Shown here: in pieces, positions 14,001 to 29,000 of the stretch
Position numbering within the stretch: position 1 is the first letter of the stretch
Layout: each line of letters opens with the position of its first letter
DNA from: Melitaea cinxia
Lineage: Eukaryota; Arthropoda; Insecta; Lepidoptera; Nymphalidae
Assembly: GCF_905220565.1 (NCBI RefSeq)
Contig: NC_059414.1
Location: forward strand, 12,398,001-12,462,000
DNA: 64,000 bases
Reading direction: 5' to 3'
Notes under the pieces: generated by a model
What the model was told of the DNA's origin: nothing
Seen by the model: the letters and a program-made list of their open reading frames with translations, nothing else
The model's database searches: none
Program-made: the position numbers and the translations under genes

Positions 14001-17000
14001 TTTTTCAATTTCCTTGAATCGCTAACATTTACTCAACAAATTTTATCAATATTTGTCTCAAATGTAAACATGTCTTAGATCGCGTCTGCTGTGATAAAAT
14101 CGATAAGGATGAATTTTTTTTTATATAGAATAATTTTGTTTACGAACTGTCTGATACCCAATATGAGCTGCACTCAACTAGAATACGGAAATGCTGGTCA
14201 GAATAAAAAAAATAGCTTTCAAAACTTTCGTGATCATACCTATTAGAATTATATACTAATACGTTCATTCATTAAGGAAAGAATGTGCAATTCTTAAAAA
14301 GAAAATAAATTGTATTTAAATTTAATTGTAATAAAAAATGGTTTAAAATGGATTATGAAACAGCGAACGAAAGAATCATTACAATGAATCAAAACCAGTG
14401 AAGTAATCCTAGTACAGAACGCTAAAATTATTTACATTAATTCGTACGATTGTTATTTTTGTGCTACCCACATATTAGGGAATTTTAAACTTTTTTTATT
14501 AAATATCATATCAAAAATTTCGATCTAACGGGTACATCGTTCCATAGCTTAATTGGTTAGAGCACCGACACGGTCCGTCGGAGATGCAGGTTCAATCCCC
14601 GTTGGAGCGGTCGATTTTTTATATAATATTAAAAAAATATTTACATTAAATTTTATTATTCCTTTCATTAAATTAAATATTTCCAAAGATAATGCCCGAC
14701 TTTGAAGACATTATTGTATACGGTGCAATTTTATTTTATCAGTACGTTCGCTGACATCGTTTAACCTTCTTTTTTTGTAGCTTTTAACCGTATTATTCGA
14801 TCTTTTTCAACTGACTAATAAAGCTTTATTTTACTGTAACCCTCCGTAATCTTCTCATTTCGTTCAATAAGGTCGCTATTTTAAAGAAAAAGAAATTTAT
14901 GACGTTCTATATTTTATCTGAAGTTGTAGATTATGGGATTGTCGAAGTCTTGAAGATATAAACTGGAATTGTCTCGATTTCTTATTCATGCATTACCGTC
15001 TTTAGATTCTTATGTACCTATTCAACCACATATTGCATATTTTCATTACGTAATTATTTTGTAAAGAGAACAATTTGAACTTTATTCAAAATCATTTTTA
15101 AAAAAGGCCGTGCTATTTATATTTCGAATCGAATGTCCCGTATAAACTTAAAGGTGTAATTTAAATGTTTTTCTAATTATTCGACCCAGCCTACGTTAAC
15201 ATTACATAACCGCGTCCTTGCCTGATGATGTCATAACAACTCTCGCGCGCTTTGAATGGCCGGACGTCAGCCGTACGTATTTTCCGACGTAAACACCATG
15301 ATTGAAATAATTCGAATTTCGGAATGTTGGAAAATAAATTTAAATTTGAACTTTTACTGAAAATAGTAATTTTTTTTTTAAATACCTACTGTTCGTTTAC
15401 AGTCTCCCTATGGGTAATTATTGTACGAATTGTTAGTTAAATATTTTTTACTTGTAGGAAATGACACTTCTGTTTTTTTTTTCAATATTAATTTGTTATT
15501 TAACTTTTATTTAAAAAAAAAAATTTGACCTATTAAGTAGAAAAACTTAAAAAATGTTTTACGTGTTATTTTTAGTTATGCCTATTATTTTAATTAAGTA
15601 TTCCAATTATCAACCTCGTTAGATAAAATAATAAAACTGAAAAATTCCAGTTCTCAAGTTAAATGACCAAGTGTTGGCTTACTTCCAGTGCCTCGTTTAA
15701 TGTCAAGCGTCAACCTCAATTTTTTCTTGTTCATAATTAGTTTTTCACTTTCTCAGATTTGGCTCGTGATTTATTTTGTTCTTATTTTAAATTTACTTAT
15801 TAAACTAGTACTTCAAAAGGGAATAAGGTTTTGATTTTGATTGTATTTTTTTGTGTTATCTAATTACTTTTACAGTTGTTATATTATGTTGTATGAATTA
15901 TACATATATAGGTATTATTCCAAATAATGCGTATTAACATAATATATAACAATTATTTCGTATCCTATTAAATAACCTTATTTACCTTTTTTTTTTGGAA
16001 ATCATTATTAATGCATATATAAACTCGTTTTTTTTTTTTTTTTTCAAAATAAACACATTTACTTTGTATTTATTAAATTACTTTTTTTTACTTTTTTTTT
16101 AATTATTTTACTTTGTGTACGATCATTTTACGATGATATGAGTAGGTTTTCTTTGACTGGAATATTGTTGATAAAGTACCGGGTGACCGGGTCATGTCTT
16201 ATATAACACTGTCTGTCAATTATGAGGTCAGACTGCAATGAAACGTACTTAGTTGTAGACGAGCGTCGCATGCACGGATCTAATCCGCAATTTCTGCGCA
16301 CATTATCTCATGCAATTCGTCACGCTAATTTAGTACGCTTATTTACAATTACAAACGTTTTATGTATCTCTACAATAGAAAACAAAGACAGCTATTATGA
16401 ATTTGCGTCTTATTACAGACCTTTTTAACTGGCTCTAACGCAGTTGGCAGTTACCCTGCTTTCTGCTCCAGGTTTGTGGGTTTGATTCGCCGTCCGTGTG
16501 TAATGTATATTAATTTATATTTAACTATATATTTTTTTACAAATATATATGTATTTCAGACCGTTGCTAACTAAAACAGAAGACAGAGTGTGGGCATATA
16601 TTTTTTTTTATAAAAAAAAACTTTTTCGAATTTTATCGCGGTTTATTAAGTTTTTTAAATACCTCAATTTTTCGGATACTTTACAGCAACCATGGTCACG
16701 GGAGGACGTGTCCGAAAAAGTTTTTTCATTACCTACGCTTCAGCCTGTAATATCCCACTTCTGGGCATAGGCTTCTTTCCCCATGTAGGGGAAGGATCAG
16801 ATTTCATTGGAAATATCGGATTTTCATTACCTATAATGAGTTAATTTGCGATAACATTAGAAACGAATATAATTTTTTTAATCTATATAAATTAATAAAA
16901 TAATGGCTCAAGTTTAATGGATAACGTGTTGTAACACGTAATCCGTGCCTTGTTAATCATAAACAAATAACGTGAGACAGGAAGTATTTGTCAACAAAAA

Positions 17001-20000
17001 GTCGATTCATTTACAAGGAAATCAGTGATAATGACGCTACATCATTACTTCATTACAACACCAGTATTATTAAAGTCACATACTCGTAGATAGCCGCAGA
17101 ACTGGTACTGAATATTTTAGTTCATTATAAGGCGACCCGAGTATTTCAAGCACGCGTAAGTATTAATGGCCCGGTACAGAAATACGCAGCGCTCGTAGTG
17201 CATCAAAAATATTTAAAATTAACTCCTGCCGCGTTAAGGAGTCGCGACAGAAATAGGCGACTTCCTTCAGGATCGAACGCATTTCTCGCGACGTGTATTA
17301 TAAGTCGGTCTAAACTGATAGATCGTTTTTCTTAACTACTTCGAACTGGAAAAGGAGGTCATATCCTGTTTTTGGTCGAAATATTTTTCTTTTGAGTGTG
17401 TTATGTGACTAATTATAAGTAAATATAAGTGTCCCAAAGAAGCGTCATAGAAATATGACGATGAATGAAAGAAGTTCCTAGTAATATTAATTAGATCAAA
17501 ATTCAATAGTTTGCTGCGACGGTAGTTTTACAAAGTTTTTCATATTCTCTTATTAGTTCCATTTTTAATTACACTTGATGATCACAAAAAACTTTTAGCA
17601 AACCTTTTTAATAATCTTTATATATCATATTCAAATAATAAGCTATTTACTTAATTTTTCTGATTATATTTTTTATATATTTTTATATAGATCACGTTTA
17701 GAAATTACGTTAAAAATGTTCAGTCATAAAGTTAATAAAATTAACCACTTGTATTTTCTAAGCAGTGAAAGTAACGAAAACGAATGAATCACCACTTCTT
17801 TCACGTACCATATCAATTTGTAGCGTTTTTTTTTTTATTTTACACATTTTTACCGTCTCTAATTCATTTAATTGACTGACCATTTTCTCAGTTGCCAACT
17901 ACCGTACTTTCTGCTTCTAGCTTGTGAGCTTGATCCTCATTCCCAGTCCGAGTGTCATACTTGTATATTACGTGCTGTCACCGTTTATCAAAAACAGTCG
18001 TAGTAACTCTTAAAATACAGGCATTAATTTGCCAACCTTAGGAACTTTTGGGAGATTGGTCGATAATTGCTAACATCTGTAGGTTCTACATTCTTACACA
18101 TAAGTTTCAATAGATTTCTTTAAGAGCGCTAGGTAAGACACCAATTTTAAAACAACGGCTTGGAAGATGACATACAGAGAAGAACGAAGTTTGTAGCATG
18201 TTTCAGAAAAGCAGTAAAAATACCATCCCCAACCCGGTGCACTTCCCGAGTAAAAACTCATCAAGATGCTGACTATTTCCCCGACATCCATGTCAAGCAA
18301 TATGATGATGAATGAGTAAAGTAAGAAGAGGGAGCAACAGAGCCTGACCACATAATCCAGACTGTTTGAAAATAACGTCAGCTAGATTATTCGTCTTCAT
18401 TAACATTTACTTTACTTAAAGTAACTGAATAATAGATTGGCGTCTTTTCTATTATTAGGTATGAATATATAATTATGATTAAAACAGTGTATACAATAGT
18501 AAATCTTAAATTTGTGGACAGAAAACTTGGCACGACCGTCTTACTTTGTTTACAATAGGTATCCAATTTAAAATTTAGTCATATTGTTGCACGAATGTTT
18601 CACTCGAGTGTATTCGGAGTCTCATATGCTTGTTTTCCGTCACTCGTAACTATATTATTTATTGCGTTACACGATTTAAATTGTGGTAACAAAAGGAGTT
18701 GGCAAGGGCGAAGTTATCTCTAAGAGACGTCTCTACAAGTCAACCCATGTTAGTGGTATAACTAGGAAATAAGTGTAAATATATGATAACTAGCATATAA
18801 GTGTAAATATAAACTTAGATAATAAAAATAACAGTATAAATACAAAAATTTCAAGAAATGTACACAGCTTCTACCCCTGGACAATTGTAAGATAAAAGTG
18901 ACGAAAAGGAAAAAGTAATAATAAATAGTAGTAATTATATATATAAGTAAATTAAGATAGCATAACTTTAAATTTTGGTCGGTGGACTCACGTAGGATTA
19001 GTGATACTAAGCTTAGTTTAATTAGTCTCTAAGTTGCATATGTAGGTGCCAAGGTATCGAGAGTAACAAACAAATAATTGGAATAACAAGAGCACGGGCA
19101 TTATAAGCCCGTGGATATATATCGTTATAAAAAAAAAAAAAACCCATGTTAGTGGTAATCTATTATACATATAATAAAATAAAATGGTATGAAAGTCAAA
19201 ACTGTACATTGAATATTTTTTAAAAAGAATACTTGGGGTGTGATCTATAATCGACACCGAAGCCAAAAATAAAGTTTTTAGAATTTTTGTCTGTTTGTCT
19301 GTATGTATGTCTGGGATAAACTCAAAAAGTACTGCATGGATTTACTTCAAAATTGGCACAAATATTATTAAGAAGTCGGGTCAACTTAAAGGATACATAC
19401 TTATTATCAAGCTCTCACCTACGGGGAACGAGCAGTGAACCTTTATTTCTTCAACGCATTCTGTAACGACGCACGTGTAATCTAACGACCCATATTTAAT
19501 GTTGTTGTTATTATGTTAATAACCATGTCATAAGCTAGCTTTACACTAAAAATAAAGACATTCTGTAGTATATTTAGTATCAGCATTGCACCCGTGCGAA
19601 GACGGGGCGGGTCGCTAATAGTACATAGATGATGTCACCGAGGGGCAAAGTATAGAGAATATAGAGAACGCGTACCTACTGAGTAATAATTCCTTTTATC
19701 TCTAGAAAACATCAGATAAGTAAGTAATCAAATGAAACGTCAAACAGCCGTGTTTTTCTGTCACTAGTTTTTTATTCATTTTTAATTTCTTTTTTATTAT
19801 TATGGTTTTAAAATGACTAGTGGTCGTCCAGTGGTCGAAATTCGGCCATAATTAACTCAAATTATAAGTTTGAATATTAAACAAAAGAGTATATGCCATA
19901 TGCCTATATTTGTGTTTGTGTCAAATACGAGGTAGTGTATTTATCTTTTTTTTTTGATTTATTGTATTTTATTACGTAGAATTAAAAAATAAAATTAGCA

Positions 20001-23000
20001 TCCTGCGCTCCTTTTCTATATAAACTATAAATGTGCGAAACTTTATAATCCTCCGTCCACGCAATTTTCGTAAAAAGGGGTACAAAGCTTTTGCTTCGCT
20101 TCAGCCTGTAATATCTCATTACTGGGCATATAGGCCTCTTTCCCCCTAAAGGATCAGAGCTTAATCCACCACGCTGCTCCAATGCGGGTTGGCGGATATA
20201 TACCCTACTATGAGTAACGATCGCTATCGGGCGTAGATGATAACAACCGGGACCTACGGCTTAACATGCTCTCTGAGGCACGGTGGGAAGACCCACAAGG
20301 ACTGCACAAACACCCAGACCACGGCAATCACCTGTATGGCCAACAGGCACAATCCATAGCTCTGACCGTTGCGCCAACATGCTTCGCGTATCGATTATAT
20401 ATATTCTCAGTTTTGCGTTTTCCTTATATCATTTGACCATAGACAGCAATTTTAACATTAAAAATTGGTAATGTGTACATAATTATATTTGTTACTCTAT
20501 CACGTGAATCCTAATTGTGAATCCTTGTTTAGGGAAATCCTAAATAATTTCAAACGTCTCGTTTTCTCCTGTATAAATAGGCGTTGAATAAATATCCTGT
20601 CCGTTTTAAAGTTATTCGCTAACACTTATGAGTACTTTAATGCTAACTCGTTCGTAAATAGTCTAGTCAGATGTTTCTTGTATATTATAAGTAATTATTT
20701 AAATCGAATGCGAAATACCGAAGCGTTCAAGATATAGTTTGAATTGCAAAGTATTTCAATCCAGTCCTTTGCTCAGTTATTCAGCCCAAGTTATTATATG
20801 CACATAGAAATAAAATTACTACGTCTTTGTATTAAATCTCTATCTTGACGTAATGTGTGGTAAATAACCGTTTGTAAGTTAAAGCTAAAATATACTCGTA
20901 GTTACTCGTGTAAGTCGCTTTCTTTCCTGACTTTTTTCAAAGTAACTAATTTTCTCAGACTTGTAGATTTTACGATATATACATATGATATCATAATATC
21001 TTTAATATGTTTTTTTTTTTTTTTTGTAATTTACTTAAACCAAATGCTAGCAAAGGTTTTTGGCACATCTTTGTTAACTTTCAAAATTACAAAATTTCAA
21101 AATTTTCCAATAAGTAGTACACTACGTAACTCTTAAATATGAACATTACTTGCATTTAAAATAAACTATAAACTTTATACAGTTTTAACAATATAACGAT
21201 TGTCGAAGACGTGCGCTTAGCTAGTCCTTCGACTAAGACCACCCATATGGAGTATTTATAAATTTGAAATTGGATGCAGAAGTTTTATTTTGAACACGTG
21301 TTAATATTATCTGTGATTCTAACAATGTCTTATTTTTCTCTACTAACTTCAACTCCATTAATCATTTGCATTTTACTTATTCTGGTATTGTAATGATAGA
21401 TAATAAACGATTCTCACTCAATGGCGCCTATTATGGTGACATTGAAATCAGAATGAGAAGTACTTACAAATATATAACACAGACTAAGATATATCAAGCA
21501 GGCTACACAAGCTAAGACCACAACGAACGTCTCAAATATACCTATACGAAATAAAATTATAATAAAAAACTAAATGTGTTTGCTCACAAACGAAAAAAAA
21601 ACCGACTTCAATTTCATCGACGAGTAATACAACGTAGATCGACGAAAAAATAGTCAAAATCGGTACACCCAATAAAAAGTTATTGCGGAGTTTCGAGAGT
21701 TTCCCTCGATTTCTCTGGGATCCTATCATCAGATCCTGATTTCCTTATCATGGTACCAAACTAAGGATATCCCCTTTCCAACAAAAAAAGAATTGTCAAA
21801 ATCGGTACATCCAGTAGAAAGTTATGCGGTATAATACAACGTAGGTCGACGAAAAAAGCGTCAAGTAAAAACGCATTATTAGATATAACTTGAAAAGTAG
21901 TTGTTAGATCTCAAATAAATTTAAATGGGACCAATTGACACACACCACCTTTCGATTAAAAAAAAATTGTCGAAATCGGTCCACCCGGTCAAAAGTTCTG
22001 AGGTAACATACATAAAAAAAAAGAAAAAAAAATACAGTCGAATTGAGAACCTCCTCCTTTTTTGGAAGTCGGTTAAAAGTCGAATCGAATATGCAACCAT
22101 TAGCGTAAGAGAGAGTTGTAACCACTGAGTCAATCCCTTGTCCCATATGTGTACTAATATGTAAAGAGAAAAGACTAAATTTAAACGTATTCAAAAATAA
22201 TTCATAGCGTAAAGATTGACAATGCATAGAAAATATTCCTCAACTCCAAAAATGCTTTCCATACTTCATGCTCCTCTCACACAGCGATAAAAAGACCGAA
22301 CGACGTTGTAAAAAAACTAAAATATACCGCAGCAAAACATTCGAAATAGTTTTAATACGTTTTACGTCACTTCTACGATTGTTTAGAATCAACCGTTGAA
22401 CGTTGTCAATGATTGATTGATTGATTTCACGGCCGAGTGCTGTTGTATGTATGCGTGAGTAATTAATGAGAGAACATAGCTATCGTCTAGACAATGAAAG
22501 TAGTTCCGCTTGGAATTCCTAGGTTTTTAATTCAATTTGAAATCGTTTCTATTACCCGTTGTATAACTACATTTTTAGGGTTTTTGATGTGTGTTAAGAT
22601 TATTGTAATAGAATTTTCGGCCATGTTTTGAAGTATATTTACAAAAATTCGGAAGTTGGCTTGGTCCAGAATACGGTATTGAGATTTTGAATAGATTGCA
22701 CTAATATGCATCATACTTTCATTTTATTTATTTTACTTTTCATCCATAATAAATAATTAGTAGGACTTAGGCCTATATTTTAGTTTTAATAACAACAAAA
22801 AAAATTGAACGAATTAACAAAAAGAAACAGTTAAAATAACAATATAAACTCTTCAATTATTGTATTACATATATGTAGGTATTAAACTAATTCATAGTAA
22901 TTATATGTGACGAGTATAGTGAGAACTAACTCGATTGAATCATGAAATCTGAAATAATTCATCTCGAATGATCGATTAAACGTTTTTGTTTACACTGTAA

Positions 23001-26000
23001 ATGACTATAATATCAAATAAAAAATAAAAAAAATAAATAAAAAAAAGAAGTTTTAATCGAGAGCAATTCAATTAACCGATTTTCACTTTTAACTATTTAA
23101 TTGTACTAGCATTATTTCTATTGTTATTTACAGGTGGAGGAGCGGAAACGTGCAATATGGGAAGCGTCGATATCCCGCCGCGAAGCGTTGCTTCAACGCG
23201 AACGCGATCGCACCGAACGTCTGGAACGAGCGCGAGCCGCTCGCTCGGCGCCCAGACCCGCGTTCGCGTTCGGTTCCTCTACGCCAAGGCTGTTAGAGCC
23301 CGTCGACTCGGCTGGATTCTTTTGGGCCGCGCGCAGGTATGAACGCTGCTTTATGATGCAATTTTTTTTAAATTTTAATTAGGGTTTTCAAATAGTAAAT
23401 ATAATCGAAATACATGATGTAAAATACTGCAAAAGAGGATTTTTTGGGAAATCGAATCGTTTAATATTTTTCGATTTTTCTAATACGTCTTACTTAGATG
23501 TTTTGTAGGGCTAAGTAATGTTACGCTTATTTATTACTTTTTTTTAATTTCTTTCTTTTTATGTAAAAGATGAGATAGAATATAGTACTGCTTGATTAAA
23601 TAGTAAAAGGATTTAACGGACAGCTTGGATTATTTTATTTTTAAAATAAGCTATGCTTCGCTTTTTTAAAGGTACCCCCAATAATTCGGGTGTCGGTTCC
23701 GTTATAGTGTGTAACCCGACTTTTTTTTCATTCACTAATTTTGTTTGTTTTTTTTTTCTACCACCAGTACCAACCCCATAGATCAGATGAACTTTTTTGA
23801 ATCACTGTAAGCAGTTTTATCTTTTTTTTATTATTGTTATTTTTACTTTGGATTAATTTAACTAATATATTCCTGTGCATCTTATTTATTGTATTTAGCT
23901 AGCTTATTATGTAGATTAAAAATAAATTAGAATGTGTTTGCACGTTTTGCATGTTGTAGTGACAGATAATCTATTACGATTATGTGATATGTGATATGAT
24001 ATATAAAAAAAGTAGTTTGACAAATTAGTAGTTAGATAAAGAAATTGAACTAAATATGTACATAGTTATGACATAAAAAGAATTTAACAAATATTATTTA
24101 ATATTTTTATATATACTAAGTATATAATAAACATAAACATAAATACCTATACGAATATCCCAAATGTATGTACGCGTATTATTTCTGAACGATCGCAGCT
24201 TTTTTTTGTTTGTTATCGTCAAGACAAAGTTAGTATAAAAGAAAACAAAAAAATTAAAAAAAACTATGTATTCATGAACGGTGGTACAATGTTAACCGCA
24301 TCAACTAGTATGCAATATTTATAATGTAAAAAATATATATGATATTTTTTATAAGAAAATTATAAACGAATCCGTGGCATAAAACGAGTATTTCACCCGG
24401 ACACACACAGTAGAAAGTACTTGCGGTAAATCTGAAAATGTTTAAATAAATACTTTTTAAGTACCCATTAGCTTATTTTACGTTCATTGTAGCTTAAGTT
24501 TATTGTTTATACCGTTTCGTTTGATTTTAGACCTTATCCATTACATACTAAGATATGTTTTAAAAAAATTTCAAGTAATGTAAAGTTAGCGTATTTGTGT
24601 ACCGCTTTTCCCGGACTTAAATGGACAGAGTAATGTTTTATGTAAAATAATTATTTGTTATCTATTTAAACTAAATACGTCGATTAAATATCTTTTTTTT
24701 TAAACGATTTCCAAAAAAAGGTGGCGGTTCTAAATTCGATTGTATTTTTGTATGTATGTTACCTCAGAACTTTTGACTGGGTAGCGATGATTTTAATCGT
24801 AAGGTGGTGCGTATCATGTTGTACCATTTTAATGCGTATTTACTTGACTATTTTTTTTTCGTGAAGCGTTATTAGTCTACTTCCTATCACAATATACAAA
24901 GAAATTGACGATATACACAGAGAACTGAACTTTCTAACTGAGGTAGGGCACAGCAGGAATTTCCTGCTCAAAATATGGCAGCCTGACTGGGGTAGTACCT
25001 CGACCTTACAGAAGATCACAGCTAAATAATACTGTTTTCAAGCAGTATTGTGTTCCTGTTGGTGAGTAAGGTGACCAGAGCTCCTGGGGGGATTGGTGAT
25101 TGGGTCGGCAACGCGCTTGCGATGCTTCTGGTGTTGCAGGTGTCTATAAGCAACGGTAATCGCTTACCATCAGGTGAGCCGTACGCTTGTTTGCCGACCT
25201 AGTGACATAAAAAAAAAAGAAACCGAAATTCTATACAAGATTGGAAACATAATTTTAGATATTTGTAGATTGATGATATTGTGATAATTTTGTGATATTT
25301 AAGACTCATTGTCTTTAAAAATGTTATAAAATACAGAGAAAAAAAAAACGTTCGACATTGAATAAGAATTAAAATTTAGATTAAAAATATATCAATGTTT
25401 CCAATATATCAATAAAATAATTCCTCGTATAAAATTTCCTAAGTTTTGTAATCAAACGATTGCCGTAATCTTATCGTTTTTAAGAATTATATGTTTTTGT
25501 ATTGATATATAAAGTGATGATTACATTTTTAAATTATTACATAACTAGCGACCCGCCCCGTCTTCGCACGGTTGCAAAAACTATCAGTGTTCCTCTACTA
25601 TATATGCATGTATTATACATATAAATTTTACTCTGGAATCACTCTATTTACTAAAGTAAACCGCATCAAAATTCGTTGCGTAGTTTTAAAGATCTAAGCA
25701 TACAGGCGCGGGAAGCGACTTTGTTTTATACTATGTAATGTCTTCGTCTATAACGTTGTAGCTAACATCCGTATCTATGTGCCAGTTACACCAGTTGAAG
25801 ATAAAGGTTATCCAGCAAATAAGTTACGAAAGGTTATCCAGCAAATAAGTTACGATTAGACTAACAGCAGGAGGTAAAAGAGGACATTCGGACCTGTTTT
25901 GCCCCCATTAATAAACTACAACTTTTCGAATCAAATTTTTGTGAAAGTGATATCTTATAAATACAGTGTGTATGGATGGTGAAATATAAATAAATAAACG

Positions 26001-29000
26001 CCTTCACACTCAACTGCCCCCAGTAGGATTTTCTCCTGTGTCGGTGGTCCGGAAACACACACAATACACAAGCAAAAACGCCCAGACCACGACAAACATC
26101 TGTATGGCCAATACAAATGATTGTCATGTGCGGGGATCGAACCCGCGACCGCTAGCACAACAACCAGCAATGTGACCGCCGCGCGAACGCGTCGTCAAAT
26201 GTTGAATATCATCATTCGTCAAATAGTATTATTTACAACTGATGAAATGGACCCTAAGTCTGGGTTGTTTATTATATGATAAAACGACTTCAATATGATT
26301 CAACTACTGTTACTTGTTCAGTCATAACTGTACTACAATTAATATTGATCGAAATTGAAAACTACCTTTCACTTCTAAGTTAGACCATCTAAATTACAAC
26401 TTTAAAAGTATGAAATACATATGTTCTGTGATCACGTAAATGTTACTAACAGACGAGCTAACAAAAATTCTATAAGTAGACTGCTATTACTCTTTGTAAC
26501 GACTTACATTTATACATCTGAGAATTCTACAATACATATTTTTCTATGGTTTGGTCAAGAAACTGTAGACTTTGAAACATGAAATTGTTAAATATACTCA
26601 ATTAAAAATATCGAAACATTTTATTAATAGGGCTAAGTTTATTAACCTCAATACACAATCTCCCTTCTCCTATACACGTAACACCCAAAACCCATTGTGT
26701 CAATAAAACAATGGAATTATTTTGACATGACAATTTTAACAATAACATCATTGCGGTTTTGCATAACAACGAAAAGTGTTTTATTCACAATATTTCTGGT
26801 ACAAATTTCCGATTGTAGTGTCGTATCCGGATTTGTTTTTATATAAGTATAGTCACGGGGAAAAGCATGTACTATTTTTTTTTATTTCGCGCTTAAAATA
26901 TATTAGTCTAAGATACGAACTAGACGTGATCTTCACCCATCTGCTTAGTGAATAAAAATTAAATAATTATCTTCTTTAGCATGTAAAGTTGGCTGAAGAA
27001 TCCCTGGCCAGGCCTATATTACATTCGCTAAAAACTATAAAAACTGTATTTTATTTATATTTAGCATGTATAAAATTCTCGTGTCACAATGTTAGTTACA
27101 ATACTCCTCCGAAACGGCTGGACTGATTTTTATGAAATTTTGTGTGCATATCGAGTGGGTCTAAGAATCAGCCAACATCTATTTTTCATAACTATGAGTT
27201 ATTAGGGAAGGGATTGAGGGGGTTAATAACATATATGGCAAAACAACGTTCGCGGAGGCAGCTAGTCGACATGTGTAATTATTATTATGGAACTATTTAC
27301 TGTAAAATATATTTTAGCAATGTACATATATATGAAAATCAATCACAATATACAACCACTGTTACAAGGTATCAATTAAAAATATAAATATATATTACCA
27401 CTAAAATATATACTTTTATATCTGTAGATATTAACTTAGAATTAACTATATAACTGTACCTTGATTTGATTATAATTTTATTTATTTAACTGTCATAATT
27501 TTAAATATGTAAAATTGTAAATGTTATGTAGAATGTGAATGTCTGCAGAATGTACCAAACTAACCAGTCACAACATTGATATGATACAAAATCAATTAAA
27601 AGCTCTTGATAATTCATTCTCTTCTTCAATATCTTTTTTTTCAATCTCAGGATATGTTTACTATTAATTTCCATTCTATATACAATTTATTGTGCCACTG
27701 AATTTGAAAACCCTTGCTTAAGACTATTAAATATTGCCAAATTGTGCAGACCTAACCAATAAGAAATCCACTGTTTTATTTTCTCATGAATGAATTTAAT
27801 AGAATGCCTTATTGATATGCAAAACTAACCCATTAAACTTGATATACTTCATACAAATATTATAAATTACTATTTATAATTTCCAGGGCGGCATCAACAA
27901 CTAATGTGATGTTCGCGTCTGCGCCGCTCACGAGACGCGCGTCCGCACTTCAGCTAGACACGTCCGATACTGACAATAAAGGTAACAAAAATATCGCTGT
28001 CTCTCTCTAACTCTTACTATACTCTTGTGTTCTTTCTCCTTCCTTTCGATGCTAAGGGCCGGTTTCGCCGATTGTGGATTAAGTTTATCCCGTAAACAAG
28101 TTACGAATAGACTTTATACATAATTAATCTGTGCATCGGAATGTACACTAAGCTGTCGGTACTGGTCGTTATCATAGACAACTTATAGCGACCGTAACTC
28201 ATAGTGGGTATATACCCACCAATCCGCAGTGTAGCAGCGTGGTTGATTAAGCTACGATCCTTCTCCTACATGTTGAAAGAGGCATATACTATCAGTGGGA
28301 TTTTACAGGATGAATCAATTTATTCAAACTACAACTTTAGATAATATCTCGTAAATAATATGGAATTTAATGATGAATAATAATTATATATCATAAACTT
28401 TTATCTGTTGGATACCGTCGCGTCGTTCACTAAATAGCGTTGTCCTCAACCGGTGAAACAGGCCCTAAAAATATGTTACTGTCTCTTTCTATCTCGTAGT
28501 TTTTCTTCTCATGTGTATTGGGTTAGAGCTCTAGTATTGATAAGCGCTTTGGGGCTTGACGCTTAAATAGTATGGAGCTAGGTATATAGTAGGTATACGT
28601 ATGCTACAAAAGAATTAAATTACAATATAATGTTTTATAAAGAGAAAATGTGGTTTTTTGGTAGTTTCGTGTTTTGATGAAAATCCAAGACTTTAGGCAC
28701 AATTTTTTATAATTTTTTAACCAACTTCAAAAATAAATAATAAATAATAAATAAATATTTACACAATACACACACGGTCGTCTGTTCCTAAAGTAAGCAA
28801 CTTAATGCTTGTGTTATAGGTTACAGCAGACTGGTATATAGCTACATTTTTTTTTTTTTCGATAAACATACTTATAAATAATACATATATAAATATATAA
28901 ATAAATATTTATATTACACCCAGACTCGGGGTGGGAATCGAACCCACAACCGTCGGAGCAGAAAGCAGGGTCACTACAAACTGCGCCAACGGGCTAGTCA

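Larger units (their letters stand above)
11009..23133 (+). other. ens intron, 12.1 kb
   Basis: Bounded by GTAAGA and TTTACAG. It holds the inverted repeat at 12306, the tRNA-like element at 14505 and repeat families B, C, D, G and I as listed. The stretches 11050-12300, 12400-14500, 14640-16430, 17000-17880 and 22090-23130 show nothing but AT-rich sequence. Confidence 0.8.
23337..27886 (+). other. ens intron with candidate microexon
   Basis: Contains the 39-nt candidate exon, then repeats C, A(-), D, a SINE and J. The rest, including 26200-27060 and 27270-27880, shows nothing recognisable. Confidence 0.75.
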
